Origin: Candidatus Villigracilis affinis
GTDB taxonomy: Bacteria > Chloroflexota > Anaerolineae > Anaerolineales > Villigracilaceae
NCBI GenBank assembly: GCA_016718275.1
Contig: JADKEA010000010.1
Span: forward strand, 1 to 64,000
Reading direction: 5' to 3'
Length of the DNA stretch: 64,000 nt
Below, piece by piece: positions 1-8,555 of the stretch (position 1 is the stretch's first letter; every line of letters starts with the position of its first letter). The notes under the pieces are model-generated. The model was not told the origin of the DNA and ran no database searches. It saw nothing but the letters and a program-made list of their open reading frames with translations. The position numbers and the translations under genes are program-made.

Positions 1-10
1 GGCGGGCGAT

Positions 11-60
11 TGTTGTGTTTATTGTTCGTATTCCGATACACACTGTCCCTCGAAGCAAAG
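11..60. repeat. Degenerate 50-bp repeat, copy A
   Basis: This 50-base stretch aligns without gaps to 1401-1450, with 35 of 50 bases identical by my count. Read on the minus strand both copies can be translated to a short cysteine motif (CF[E/K]GQC[V/W]SEY), but this copy hits a TAA directly afterwards and neither copy has a convincing start codon. I therefore call it a repeated DNA element and leave open a decayed small peptide gene. The rest of 1-211 shows no gene I can support. Confidence 0.4.
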
Positions 61-211
61 CGAATTGCAGGCAGAAAATGGTGAAACGGGAGATCGAAGT
101 CCACGGGCGGGATGATTGATTGTATTTTCATAAGTGCTCCCGCCGCAGTCCTCGGCGGCGGGGACGCCGCCTTGAGCGTGGTAAAAATGTGACTTTTGCA
201 AGAAGTCTAAT

Positions 212-249
212 AAAGAAGACGCCTTCGCTCTAACGAAGGCGTCTTCTTT
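212..249 (-). terminator. Intrinsic terminator after the DUF3597 gene
   Basis: A perfect 16-bp inverted repeat (212-227 with 234-249) encloses a 6-base loop. It begins 5 bases past the stop of the minus-strand DUF3597 gene. The A/T-rich base of the stem supplies the U-rich end; there is no long T run beyond it. Confidence 0.8.
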
Positions 250-253
250 ATTT

Positions 254-763
254 CTAGTCCAGAAGTGTTTGGGGAATATTGCCGCCGTTCTCGGCGACCT
301 TTCTCAACACTTCCTTATGAAGCCAGACATTCATTTTCGCTGAATCTTTCATCAGGTCAGCGGGGCAGCCCAGTTCGGTCGCAAGTTCGTTGCGTGCCTC
401 GCGGCTGCTGTCGATGCCCAAAACTTTGAGCAAATCCACGATGGAGACTTTCCAATCGAGTTCTGATCCAACAGAAAGATCCTCAAGCTTCTTGACCACA
501 TCCACTACTGAAATGGCTTTGGGGGCCGCAGCCGCAGCAGCAGCTGCCGCCGCTGTGCTTGCCGCCGCTGCCTTGTCCGCAGCCGCCTTGTCCGCAGCAG
601 CCTTGTCCGCTGCGGCCTTGGCAGCTGCCGCGGCCTGACCAGCTGCCAAAGGCCCCGCTGGTCTTTCAGAAGCAACGATCTTGGCGGGAGCGCTTACAGG
701 TGTGGGAGCAGGCTCGTCCTTTTTGATCCCAAGTTTTTCAAGAATTGTACTGAAGAAACCCAT
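254..763 (-). CDS. DUF3597 domain protein with alanine-rich linker
   Basis: A 169-residue protein. The N-terminus (MGFFSTILEKLGI) and the C-terminal block of about 75 residues, starting near ISVVDVVKKLEDL, match the DUF3597 family, a small helical domain of unknown function. Between them is a low-complexity linker of about 60 residues rich in Ala, including three consecutive KAAAD units. There is no signal peptide or membrane segment, so it is probably cytoplasmic. It is a single gene followed by a strong hairpin terminator. The Ala tract produces a long open frame on the opposite strand, which is an artefact. Family assignment is by motif memory; no function is proposed. Confidence 0.75.
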   Translation of the reverse strand: MGFFSTILEKLGIKKDEPAPTPVSAPAKIVASERPAGPLAAGQAAAAAKAAADKAAADKAAADKAAAASTAAAAAAAAAAPKAISVVDVVKKLEDLSVGSELDWKVSIVDLLKVLGIDSSREARNELATELGCPADLMKDSAKMNVWLHKEVLRKVAENGGNIPQTLLD

Positions 764-914
764 GATGTTTACTCCTTATATGATTTGAGATGAATATGAC
801 TTGGGTCCGATCTTTATCGGACCACATTCCCTACGTATTTAATTATAACTCTATTAGAGGCAGAACCATGCTTCCGCATCAAAAGCGGACGAGACGATGC
901 CTTTGGCTGGTTTT

Positions 915-932
915 CTCCCCCAAGTGGGGGAG
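915..932. repeat. Short C5/G5 hairpin
   Basis: CTCCCCC (915-921) pairs with GGGGGAG (926-932) across a 4-base loop. A similar C-run/G-run hairpin precedes purB (45688-45703), so this may be a small repeat family. Read on the minus strand it is followed by GAAAACC and is a poor terminator. The rest of the 764-965 gap shows nothing further that I can support. Confidence 0.35.
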
Positions 933-965
933 GCTGAATGAGCGCTTTTACTGTACGATGGATGT

Positions 966-1334
966 ATGACACGGGTATATCTAGCCGACGCAATGCTTCT
1001 TGAACGCAACGCATTGCGTTTATTGTTGCTGGATATGAATATGGAGATTGCAGGGGAAGCTGGGGATTGGTCAACCGCATTGGCCCATGTGCCCAATTGC
1101 CATACGGATATGCTGGTGATAGATTCGGGGTTGCTCCCCCGTGACCCCCACGCGGCTCTGGATGAATTGAGAAGGGCCTGCCCGAACCTGCTGGTCATCG
1201 TCCTCATCAGTCACCTGGAAGCCCGTCAACAAGCCGCGCTCACCGTCGGCGCTGATATGTTTATTAGCAAGGGGGAAATCCCTGGGCGGGTGGCTGAACA
1301 TCTGCGGGCCGCCGCTGGAAAAACTCTTAATTGA
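966..1334 (+). CDS. Stand-alone response regulator receiver domain
   Basis: A 122-residue receiver (CheY-like) domain with no output domain. Visible landmarks are D8 (acidic pocket), D53 in VIDSG as likely phospho-acceptor, S82 (the Thr/Ser switch position) and K102 in ISKGE. Only one residue of the usual acidic pair is present (D8-A9). The N-terminus MTRVYLADAMLLERNALR resembles NarL/LuxR-type receivers, suggesting loss of an HTH output domain. No histidine kinase is nearby; the closest signalling genes are the STAS-like protein downstream and a GGDEF protein. It probably works by phosphorylation-dependent protein contact. Confidence 0.75.
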   Translation: MTRVYLADAMLLERNALRLLLLDMNMEIAGEAGDWSTALAHVPNCHTDMLVIDSGLLPRDPHAALDELRRACPNLLVIVLISHLEARQQAALTVGADMFISKGEIPGRVAEHLRAAAGKTLN

Positions 1335-1400
1335 CAAGGTTATCCCGGGGAGTTGAGTCGCTGTCCGTTGCGGTAAAATTTCATATCCCAAAAAGGGGGG

Positions 1401-1450
1401 TATTGTGTATACTGCCTGTATTCAGACCAACACTGCCCTTTGAAGCAAGA
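1401..1450. repeat. Degenerate 50-bp repeat, copy B
   Basis: Partner of 11-60, in the same orientation, 70 percent identical without gaps. It lies in the 153-base gap between the receiver gene and the STAS-like gene. The minus-strand translation CSSCFKGQCWSEY is open through both flanks, unlike copy A. Confidence 0.4.
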
Positions 1451-1487
1451 GGAGCATCCATCATCCAGTGTTCGATAGCGAGGCAGT

Positions 1488-1865
1488 ATGACACACTCTG
1501 TTGAATACGACGCCGTAGAAAATATGGTTATGGCAGGGATTACGGGGAAAGTAAACCTGGCTGAGTTAAGGGAGTTTGCGGTGAATATCATCCGCACAGC
1601 GAAGCGCGAAAACTGCTTCCGCATCCTCACCGACCTGAGCAAGGCGGAACTGAACGTGTCGGTTATGCAAACTTTCAATCTTCCACAAGATATAGTCGAA
1701 TTTGCCGCGGCCGAAGGGCTGGAAATCCATGCCTTCAAAAGGGCATTTGTCGCTTCAGAAAATCAAGATGTCCTTGATTTTTATGAAACTGTCGCGCGCA
1801 ACCGCAGCCATCACATCAGGCTGTTTCACGATATTGAAGAAGCCAAAGCCTGGCTGAAAAAATGA
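1488..1865 (+). CDS. STAS/SpoIIAA-like small protein
   Basis: A 125-residue soluble protein with the alternating strand-helix pattern of the SpoIIAA-like (STAS superfamily) fold: MAGITGKVNLAELREFAVN, then FRILTDLSKAEL, and a late AFVASENQDVLDFYETVA. Such proteins are often anti-anti-sigma-like or membrane-associated regulators, but the specific role is unknown. It follows a receiver-only protein on the same strand and is convergent with a GGDEF cyclase. No clear phosphorylatable Ser/Thr in the canonical STAS loop is recognised, so the regulatory assignment is an inference from fold pattern only. Confidence 0.55.
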   Translation: MTHSVEYDAVENMVMAGITGKVNLAELREFAVNIIRTAKRENCFRILTDLSKAELNVSVMQTFNLPQDIVEFAAAEGLEIHAFKRAFVASENQDVLDFYETVARNRSHHIRLFHDIEEAKAWLKK

Positions 1866-1876
1866 GCTGGGTTTTG

Positions 1877-2785
1877 CTATTCTTCCAACGTCACGCGGTT
1901 TCTTCCCAATTGCTTGCTCTGGTACATTAATTGATCGGCGCGCTCGACGAGGGAGGTCATCGAATCTGTATCGCGAACGACAGCCGCCCCGATCGAGGCG
2001 GTGATCGAAACCTGCTCATCCTGATTGACGGTAATGACCGAACTTGCGATCATGGCTCTCAGCTTTTCGGCAATACGCGAAATGCTGTTCAAGTTTACGC
2101 CCTGCAGAAGCACGATAAATTCCTCCCCGCCCCAGCGCCCGCAAACATCCGTATTCCGTAAATGTCCCGCCAGGCTTTCAGCCACGTTCTGCAAAACATG
2201 GTCGCCCGCCTGGTGTCCATAGGTATCGTTGATGGCTTTGAAGTGATCCACGTCAACGAACAACAGTCCAAACGAAAGATCATGCTGGTGAAATTCCTGC
2301 AGGGCTGTATTGATCTTCAACTCCAGGAATTTGCGATTCCCCACTTTGGTCAGCGCGTCGCGAAAAATATCCTTTTCCAGTTCATGCACACGTTCCTTCA
2401 TTTTTAGAAGGGATTGATTGTTGCTGAAGACCTCCACCGCACCGATGATCCGCTCCTGCTCATCGTACATGGGGGAGGTTCTCACCAGCACGGGCACGCG
2501 GTATCCATCCGCATGGCGCAGATGCACCTCCGTTTCGCGGGGTTCGCCGTCGGCGAGCGTTGCCAGCAAGGGGCATCCGCTCGCGCAAAGGTGACAGCCT
2601 TCATCGTTCACGTGATCCAATAGGTTGGCGTGGCAATAGTGACCGATGACATCTTCAGCTTCGTAGCCTGTAATGCGTTCGGCGCCCTTGTTCCAATACG
2701 TGATCAACCTGTCCTTGTCCACAAAATAAACCCCGTCGTACAAGTTATCTATCAGGCTTTTGTGAAACTGAGATTTCAGAGACAT
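1877..2785 (-). CDS. PAS-GGDEF diguanylate cyclase
   Basis: About 302 residues: an N-terminal PAS domain (roughly 10-125, beginning LIDNLYDGVYFVDKDRLIT) and a C-terminal GGDEF domain (roughly 140-300) with catalytic signature GGEEF, predicted to make cyclic di-GMP from GTP. Inside the PAS is a Cys-rich insert (GCHLCASGCPL) also seen in other PAS-GGDEF proteins, a possible metal or redox site. There is no transmembrane segment, so it is cytoplasmic. Two Met codons compete; GGGAG lies 7 bases before the second (2785) and only 1 base before the first (2791), so 2785 is preferred. No EAL or HD-GYP partner is in the window. Confidence 0.85.
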   Translation of the reverse strand: MSLKSQFHKSLIDNLYDGVYFVDKDRLITYWNKGAERITGYEAEDVIGHYCHANLLDHVNDEGCHLCASGCPLLATLADGEPRETEVHLRHADGYRVPVLVRTSPMYDEQERIIGAVEVFSNNQSLLKMKERVHELEKDIFRDALTKVGNRKFLELKINTALQEFHQHDLSFGLLFVDVDHFKAINDTYGHQAGDHVLQNVAESLAGHLRNTDVCGRWGGEEFIVLLQGVNLNSISRIAEKLRAMIASSVITVNQDEQVSITASIGAAVVRDTDSMTSLVERADQLMYQSKQLGRNRVTLEE

Positions 2786-2939
2786 ATTCATGCTCCCATC
2801 ATAGCTGTTTGTAAATCAAATAACACCTTACAGAGTTGTTACAGAACCCATAAAGTTGAAAGCAGGATTGGGGCTGTCCGCACTTTGGCCGCCAGCAGGC
2901 GGAATTTATTTCCTTGAGTTTCTTCTGAACGAATCAGCT

Positions 2940-3707
2940 TTACTTCGGGATGGGAAGCGTATATCCGCCATCGACCACGATGGTCTGCCCAACGATCATG
3001 GCGGCGGCAGGCGTGCACAAAAACGCAACCACCTCGGCCACTTCCTCGGGCGTGATCAACCTGCCCGCTGGAACCTGTGCGATAAAGTTTTGAAGGATAT
3101 TGTCTTGATTTCCCATCGACGCGAAATGATGCAGCGCATCGGTCTCAACGACGCCTGGTGACACGGCATTGACATTGATTCCCTTTGAGATCAACTCCAC
3201 GCCCAGATAGCGGGTGAGCGCTTCCAGTGCGGCCTTGCTCGCGCCGACAACGACATAATCTGGCAGTACGCGTGAAGCCCCCGCGCTCGAAATGCTGACG
3301 ATCTTCCCGCCGCCGCGATCTTCCATCAGAGCCGCGGCGCGTTGCGCCGAGAAGAGCAAAGCGCGCGCATTGATATTCATCGTCCATTCCCAGCCTTTGG
3401 GCTTTTGCTCCAACGCAGGGCGGTTATATCCCGAAGCCGCATTGTGGATGAGAATATCCAGTCCGCCAAATCCCGATTGAATTTCATCGAACATACGGTT
3501 GAGGTCGTCGAGATCGCCAACATCCGCTTTGACGAGCAGGGCGCGCCGCCCGAGCTTTTCAACTTCGCGTGCAGTTTCTTCAGCAGGTGCACGGTTGCGA
3601 AAGAAATTAATGATCACGTCTGCGCCGTGTTTGGCGAAATGCAGGGCAATGGCGCGTCCAATTCCACGGCCGGAGCCGGTGACAAGTGCGATTTTGTTTT
3701 GAAACAT
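2940..3707 (-). CDS. fabL: Enoyl-ACP reductase III-like SDR (FabL type)
   Basis: A 255-residue short-chain dehydrogenase/reductase. The N-terminal TGSGRGIGRA is the dinucleotide-binding glycine motif. The segments HNAASGYNRP, WEWTMNINARALLF and SKAALEALTRYLGVEL match the FabL branch, and the active site is Tyr-x6-Lys (YVVVGASK), the spacing of enoyl reductases instead of YxxxK. Expected role: NAD(P)H reduction of trans-2-enoyl-ACP in fatty acid elongation. It stands alone, 50 bases downstream of a divergently unrelated hydrolase gene, with no fab neighbours. A generic SDR oxidoreductase remains possible. Confidence 0.7.
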   Translation of the reverse strand: MFQNKIALVTGSGRGIGRAIALHFAKHGADVIINFFRNRAPAEETAREVEKLGRRALLVKADVGDLDDLNRMFDEIQSGFGGLDILIHNAASGYNRPALEQKPKGWEWTMNINARALLFSAQRAAALMEDRGGGKIVSISSAGASRVLPDYVVVGASKAALEALTRYLGVELISKGINVNAVSPGVVETDALHHFASMGNQDNILQNFIAQVPAGRLITPEEVAEVVAFLCTPAAAMIVGQTIVVDGGYTLPIPK

Positions 3708-3757
3708 GTTTGGGTGCTCGTTTTCTGAGATACGTGCGGATATTATACGACGCAGCT

Positions 3758-4840
3758 TTATTTCAGGTACGAATCAAAGAACTTAATCGTCCGCTCCATG
3801 GCGATGGAGAAATTGGCCGAGATGTTGTGATTGTCACCTTCATAAATATACAGATCGGCAACTTGGCCTGCATTCCGTGCCTGCTCAGCGAGGCGGATCG
3901 AGAAATCCAAAGGGACGTCTTCATCTGCGGTTCCATGATGCAGTTCCAACGGTCCAGAAAGATCGTTGAGATAGGATGTGGCCGAGACCGAATCCCAAAA
4001 CGCTGGGTTCTGTTCGGGCGTGCCAAATTCTTCGATCCATCTTGTGCGCCAGCCCACTCCGCGCGAACTGGGTGATGGGGTGAATGAGCCTGTGCGCCGC
4101 CAGTTATAAAGCAGATCCTGGTAGGAAGCCACCACGCCTGCCCAGATCACACCGACTTTTACATCCTGCGAAATGACCATGGCGCGCAGCGTGAGATAGC
4201 CGCCCATGGAATGTCCCCACATGCCGATCTTGTCGGGGTTCACATCGGGCAATTGTTTGATGGATGCGACTGCGTTCAACACATCGATTTGATAGCCTGG
4301 GTCGCCATACGCGCCGGTAGGTTCGCCTTCGGAAGCATCATGTCCGCGGTAGTCAATGCGAAAGACAACGTAACCAGATTTGGCGATCTCGTCCACATAG
4401 GCGATATAGCGTTCCGTTGTGCGATACACATCGGGAGGAATGTAGCCGTGATTGAAAACGATCGCGGGCCAGCCGCCTTCGGGCGGTTCACCGCTTGGGA
4501 TGGTGAGCAGTGCGTAGATCTTCAAACCCTCTGAGAGATAATAGGAATAATAGCGGCGATAGTTCAAGCCGCGATCCAATTCTTTGACGATGGTGATCTG
4601 GCTGCCGGGGTAATCTCCATTCCGCATGGCGATGATGCTCATCGGGTACGGAACAGGCGTCGCTGTAGGGAACGGCGTAAATGTCGCTGTGGCGGTTGGA
4701 AGGCTTGTTTGTGATGGGGGGATGGTTTGCGTGGCGGCGACTTCAGTGTTGGCCAGCGGAGTTGCCGTAGGCTGTGGGGATTGTGTACTGCAAGCAATAA
4801 GAAGCAGGATCATTGAGAACAAATAAAGTCGTTTTACCAT
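3758..4840 (-). CDS. Lipoprotein alpha/beta hydrolase (dipeptidyl-peptidase/acyl-peptidase-like)
   Basis: A 360-residue exported protein. It starts with a lipoprotein signal peptide (LLLIACS lipobox, Cys about residue 17), followed by a Thr/Pro-rich spacer of about 45 residues and an alpha/beta hydrolase domain. The nucleophile elbow is GHSMGG, a late Asp sits in GTADEDVP and the His is in GDNHN, giving a complete Ser-Asp-His triad. The pattern resembles S9/dienelactone-hydrolase-like esterases or peptidases; the substrate cannot be read. AGGAA precedes the ATG at good spacing. It is anchored on the outer face of the membrane. Confidence 0.75.
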   Translation of the reverse strand: MVKRLYLFSMILLLIACSTQSPQPTATPLANTEVAATQTIPPSQTSLPTATATFTPFPTATPVPYPMSIIAMRNGDYPGSQITIVKELDRGLNYRRYYSYYLSEGLKIYALLTIPSGEPPEGGWPAIVFNHGYIPPDVYRTTERYIAYVDEIAKSGYVVFRIDYRGHDASEGEPTGAYGDPGYQIDVLNAVASIKQLPDVNPDKIGMWGHSMGGYLTLRAMVISQDVKVGVIWAGVVASYQDLLYNWRRTGSFTPSPSSRGVGWRTRWIEEFGTPEQNPAFWDSVSATSYLNDLSGPLELHHGTADEDVPLDFSIRLAEQARNAGQVADLYIYEGDNHNISANFSIAMERTIKFFDSYLK

Positions 4841-4883
4841 GTTAAGGGTTCCTGCCGGTAAAGATGAGGCGAAGGCAGGTTTT

Positions 4884-6227
4884 CTAACCTGGCATCAGCA
4901 CCTCCTCCGCCCAAACGGTGACTCGATTCCTGCCAGTCCGCTTGGATTTATACAATGCGCGGTCTGCCTGGGTCAATAATGAATCGAAGCTTAATTCCTG
5001 CATATTGTTGAACGTTGAAATGCCAAGACTGATGGTGATCTGCACGACCTGACCATTTACAGGCAGCCTGGTATTTTCAACTCGTTCGCGGATCCTTTCC
5101 GCGATCACTCTGGCGGTCTCAGAGTCTGTTTCAGGCATCAGGATGACGAATTCTTCACCGCCATATCTTGCAAAGACGTCGGTCTTGCGAATGGCTCCGT
5201 GGCATATTTCAACCAGCTTTATCAAAACAAGGTCGCCGATCTGGTGACCAAAAGTATCGTTGACGCGTTTGTAATGATCGGCGTCGATCACGATCACAGA
5301 TAATTGCACGCCTGTGTTTTGAGCCCGTTCCATTTCGATCTTTGCAAGTTTGAAGAATTGCCTTCGGTTGTACGCCTGCGTCAGCGGATCGGTGATCGCC
5401 ATTTCCTCCAAAATTTTGGCCTGTTCCTGAAGCTCAGCCGTTCTTTCGTTGACGGTTCTTTCCAGCCCATCTGCAAATTCCCGTAACTCAAGCTGGCGTT
5501 GCTGGATCGACGCAGCCATCTGGTTGAACGCTGTGGAAAGCTGACCGATCTCATCATCGACCTTGGGCTGGTTCGCCCGAATGGAGAGATTGCCCGCCTT
5601 CATCTCATTTGCCACATTGGCCAGCTCGCTCAGCGGCGAAGTGATCTTGCGCGCTGTACCGAAAGTGAATAACCCGCCAAGGAAAATGACGATGAGAGCG
5701 AGGGCCAACCCTTGCAGGGTCAGGTCTTTTACTTTTTGGTCGTGCCGCTGTGTGGAGAAACCGATCGCGATTGCACCGATGGTTTGATTGCCGACCCTGA
5801 TTCCCCTGCCCGTTACCAGTTGGTTTGATTGCCAGGCAATGTATTGTTCGTCTGTGGGGGTGGTCACCAGGTTATAGCCGAGTTCATCCACCTCTTGTGA
5901 AAATTCCAGCTCAGGTTTTTCCGAGTTGACAAGAATCCTTCCCATTTTGTCATAAACAATGAACATTGTGATCTGCGGATTTTCCCCGATCTTTCCAGCC
6001 AGGTCTTTTAGTTCGTCGATCTCAAGGTTGTATAGCGGATCACGCAAAGTTAAGGAGATCGTACTCAACAGTAACTCGGATTGGGAGATCATTTCCCTTT
6101 GGGAATACTCCCATTCACGAATTGTATATTGATAGGTCAATAGGAGAACCGCCATAACCGCAAGCAGGCTCATGCGAATGGCTATTTGTCTTGCCAGGGA
6201 TGGTTTTAGCCAAAAGGTGGTTCTCAT
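4884..6227 (-). CDS. Membrane diguanylate cyclase with extracytoplasmic sensor, HAMP and GGDEF
   Basis: 447 residues. TM1 (about 17-36), an extracytoplasmic sensor region (about 37-165), TM2 (about 168-190), a HAMP domain (TSPLSELANVANEMKAGNL onwards), a coiled coil rich in Glu/Gln/Arg, and a C-terminal GGDEF domain with GGEEF. It should convert an outside signal into cyclic di-GMP synthesis. The sensor resembles small single-Cache domains but I see no ligand motif. It is monocistronic and lies between a lipoprotein hydrolase and the methyltransferase cluster on the same strand. The 6228-6363 gap shows no gene or clear control element. Confidence 0.85.
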   Translation of the reverse strand: MRTTFWLKPSLARQIAIRMSLLAVMAVLLLTYQYTIREWEYSQREMISQSELLLSTISLTLRDPLYNLEIDELKDLAGKIGENPQITMFIVYDKMGRILVNSEKPELEFSQEVDELGYNLVTTPTDEQYIAWQSNQLVTGRGIRVGNQTIGAIAIGFSTQRHDQKVKDLTLQGLALALIVIFLGGLFTFGTARKITSPLSELANVANEMKAGNLSIRANQPKVDDEIGQLSTAFNQMAASIQQRQLELREFADGLERTVNERTAELQEQAKILEEMAITDPLTQAYNRRQFFKLAKIEMERAQNTGVQLSVIVIDADHYKRVNDTFGHQIGDLVLIKLVEICHGAIRKTDVFARYGGEEFVILMPETDSETARVIAERIRERVENTRLPVNGQVVQITISLGISTFNNMQELSFDSLLTQADRALYKSKRTGRNRVTVWAEEVLMPG

Positions 6228-6363
6228 TAATGGTGTCGCTTGTCTCGTAATAAAGTAGATCTTTTGCCGAAAATTGAGAGTGAAGAATGATCTTGTGTTT
6301 ACCTAGTTATGCGAACCTCTGTAGTTTATCAGATTGCGCCTTCAAATGGAAAATACAATATTG

Positions 6364-6400
6364 AAAAGAGACCCACAAGCTTTCTGATTTCTTGTGAGTC
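6364..6400 (-). terminator. Terminator of the methyltransferase cluster
   Basis: A 10-bp stem (6370-6379 with 6391-6400, one G-U pair) with an 11-base loop is followed on the minus strand by TCTCTTTTC. It lies 20 bases beyond the last gene of the minus-strand cluster. Confidence 0.7.
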
Positions 6401-6420
6401 CCTTGATCTGACAGGCTGGT

Positions 6421-7293
6421 TTATTGTTTTGCCGCCGCTTCTGCTTCACGCAGTTTCTCGGTGGCACGGAAGTATTTCAAATATCGCATCGAGTTCGCAT
6501 CCCTGCCCAGCAGCAGGTCCGTTGCGCGGATGGTGCTGCCTAATTTGATCGGGTCTGTGATGGAGCAGGTTGTCCCTGCATGCATTGCCAACGCAAGGAA
6601 CGCCGCATTGACCGAGTGCCTGTCGGGCAGCCCGAACGAGACATTGCTCGCACCGAGGTTGATGTTCACGCCGAATTCCTTCACCAGCAATTCGATGGTT
6701 TGCAATGTGATCGTTGCAGCCATGGAATTATGTCCGACCGTCATCACCAGTGGGTCGATGATGATGTCTTCGATCGGGATGCCGATCTTTGCCGCGCGCT
6801 CGATGATCTTGCCTGCCGCAGCGAGACGTAATTCTGCGGTGGGCGGGATGCCGTCATCACCGATGGTCAACCCGATGACTGCCGCGCCTCTATCTTTAAC
6901 GATGGGCAGGACCGTGTCCAATTGCTTTTCCTCCCCGTTGACAGAGTTCACCAACGGCTTGCCAGGCGCAACCTTGAGTCCTGCTTCGAGGATCTTCGGG
7001 TCGTTCGAGTCGATACACAATGGTACATCCACAACCGATTTGACGGCTTCAACAACCATCGGAATGATGGCCGCTTCGTCGATCTGCGGATGACCGACGT
7101 TCACATCGAGAACGTCCGCGCCCCAGGCCACCTGACGTTTGGCGAGGTATTTGACATATTCCATATCCTTGTCAACGAGCGCCTGTCCGAGCTTCTTGAT
7201 GCCTGTTGGGTTGAGCTTTTCGCCGATCATGACGAACGGCTTGTCGATCCCAATGATGACTTCCTTGCTGTTTGATTTGAGTATGGTGTGCAC
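6421..7293 (-). CDS. Methyltetrahydrofolate:corrinoid methyltransferase (AcsE/MtgA type)
   Basis: 290 residues spanning one pterin-binding TIM barrel. GEKLNPTG near residues 24-31, DVLDVNVGHPQIDE, IDSNDP and the late GASNVSFGLP (Asn that contacts the pterin) match the DHPS-like methyltransferases AcsE, MtgA and MtvA. It is expected to pass a methyl group between the cluster's corrinoid protein and tetrahydrofolate. Start is GTG at 7293, preceded by GGAGGG at 6 bases. It is the last gene of the minus-strand cluster, 64 bases after the amidohydrolase. The direction of methyl flow is inferred from the MttB partners. Confidence 0.85.
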   Translation of the reverse strand: MHTILKSNSKEVIIGIDKPFVMIGEKLNPTGIKKLGQALVDKDMEYVKYLAKRQVAWGADVLDVNVGHPQIDEAAIIPMVVEAVKSVVDVPLCIDSNDPKILEAGLKVAPGKPLVNSVNGEEKQLDTVLPIVKDRGAAVIGLTIGDDGIPPTAELRLAAAGKIIERAAKIGIPIEDIIIDPLVMTVGHNSMAATITLQTIELLVKEFGVNINLGASNVSFGLPDRHSVNAAFLALAMHAGTTCSITDPIKLGSTIRATDLLLGRDANSMRYLKYFRATEKLREAEAAAKQ

Positions 7294-7357
7294 GTATGCC
7301 CTCCGAGAGAAAAATATTAAACCCTGACGGGTCTCCAGGATCGGTCAGGGTTACAGT

Positions 7358-8515
7358 TTACCCTTTCAAAAACCTCAACGCAGTTTCCGCCAATACCGCC
7401 GTGCCAATAGGCAGTGCGCGTTCATCCAGGTCAAATTTTGGATGGTGAAGTTCATAGATTTCACGCCCGGGGATCATGGTGCCGATCGTGTACATGGCTC
7501 CGGGGGCATTCTTCAGGAATTCAGGGAAATCCTCCGCCCCCAAACTCTTGTGCATTTCGTGGACGTTTTCGTCACCGATCAGGTCTTTGCCGACCTGGGC
7601 GATCACTTCCGAGACATATTTATCGTTGATCAGGGGCAGGCCGCCGAATTCGAATTTCAACTCGTAATTGCCGCCGAATACTTTCGTAAGTTCGAATGCG
7701 CGAGTCACTTCTTCGCGAATCTGCTTTTGCACTTCCAGCGAGGTGAAGCGCAGCGTGCCTTTCATTGTGACGATCTCGGGGATTACATTTTCTGCAAATC
7801 CGCCGTTGACCACGCCAATGCTGACTGCAGCAGGTTCAAATGGATCGAGCCTGCGTGAGACGATCCCATTCAGCGCCATAATGACATGCGCAAGCAAAAC
7901 GAAGGGGTCGACCGTTGTATGGGGATAGGCTCCATGTCCGCCTTTGCCGATGATCGTGGCGAAAAAAGTATCCACGCCGCCGCCGCTTGGGCCTTCATTG
8001 ATAGCGATCGTGCCAACTGGGCTGGTCGGGTCGACGTGCTGTGCGATGACATAATCCACGCCTTCGACTGCGCCTTCCGCTTCCATGCGCTGTGCGCCGC
8101 TGAGGCCCTCTTCGTCGGCAGTTTCTTCCGAAGGCTGAAAAAGGAAACGGACACGCCCATTGAGCTTTTCACTTGCCAGGATTTGCGCCGCACCCAGTGC
8201 CATGGCGGTATGCGAGTCATGTCCGCAGGCATGCATTTTGCCCGTATTCTTTGAAACGTAGTCTGTGTCGTTCTGTTCAAGGATCGGCAGGGCGTCCATA
8301 TCTGCACGGATGGCGACGATTTTTCCGCCTTCGCCGATCTCGGCTACGACGCCTGTTTTTCCGACGCCGCGTTTGACGCGGTATCCCATTTTCTCCAATT
8401 CATCCGCCACGATCCCTGCCGTGCGATGGACGTCGAATCCAGTTTCGGGGTGCATGTGGAAATCGCGCCGCCATTCGATGAGTTCTTCTGAAATTGCATG
8501 TGCTTGTTTAAGCAT
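7358..8515 (-). CDS. M20 family metallo-amidohydrolase (N-acyl amino acid deacylase type)
   Basis: 385 residues. The N-terminal HMHPETGF, HACGHDSH and SEETADEEGLSGAQ motifs are those of M20D peptidases (hippurate hydrolase, IAA-amino acid hydrolase, N-acyl-L-amino acid amidohydrolase), dinuclear zinc enzymes that remove an acyl group from an N-acyl amino acid. A lid/dimerisation domain lies in the middle third. The start is ATG 8515, with GGAGG 6 bases upstream; an upstream in-frame TTG at 8527 overlaps that site and is unlikely. It sits inside the methyltransferase cluster, suggesting it frees a methylated amine from an amide or acyl precursor (inference). Confidence 0.8.
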   Translation of the reverse strand: MLKQAHAISEELIEWRRDFHMHPETGFDVHRTAGIVADELEKMGYRVKRGVGKTGVVAEIGEGGKIVAIRADMDALPILEQNDTDYVSKNTGKMHACGHDSHTAMALGAAQILASEKLNGRVRFLFQPSEETADEEGLSGAQRMEAEGAVEGVDYVIAQHVDPTSPVGTIAINEGPSGGGVDTFFATIIGKGGHGAYPHTTVDPFVLLAHVIMALNGIVSRRLDPFEPAAVSIGVVNGGFAENVIPEIVTMKGTLRFTSLEVQKQIREEVTRAFELTKVFGGNYELKFEFGGLPLINDKYVSEVIAQVGKDLIGDENVHEMHKSLGAEDFPEFLKNAPGAMYTIGTMIPGREIYELHHPKFDLDERALPIGTAVLAETALRFLKG

Positions 8516-8555
8516 AAGTACCTCCAAAAAATATTCTTCTTAATGCGAAAATCAC

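Noticed and set aside
390..638. Open frame with poly-alanine opposite the DUF3597 gene
   Set aside because: It is the antisense of the Ala-rich linker and GCC/GCA repeats; no start site or family match.
1340..1738. 132-codon minus-strand open frame carrying the CFKGQC motif
   Set aside because: It overlaps the STAS-like gene on the other strand and its start lies deep in that gene; only the 50-bp repeat portion is of interest.
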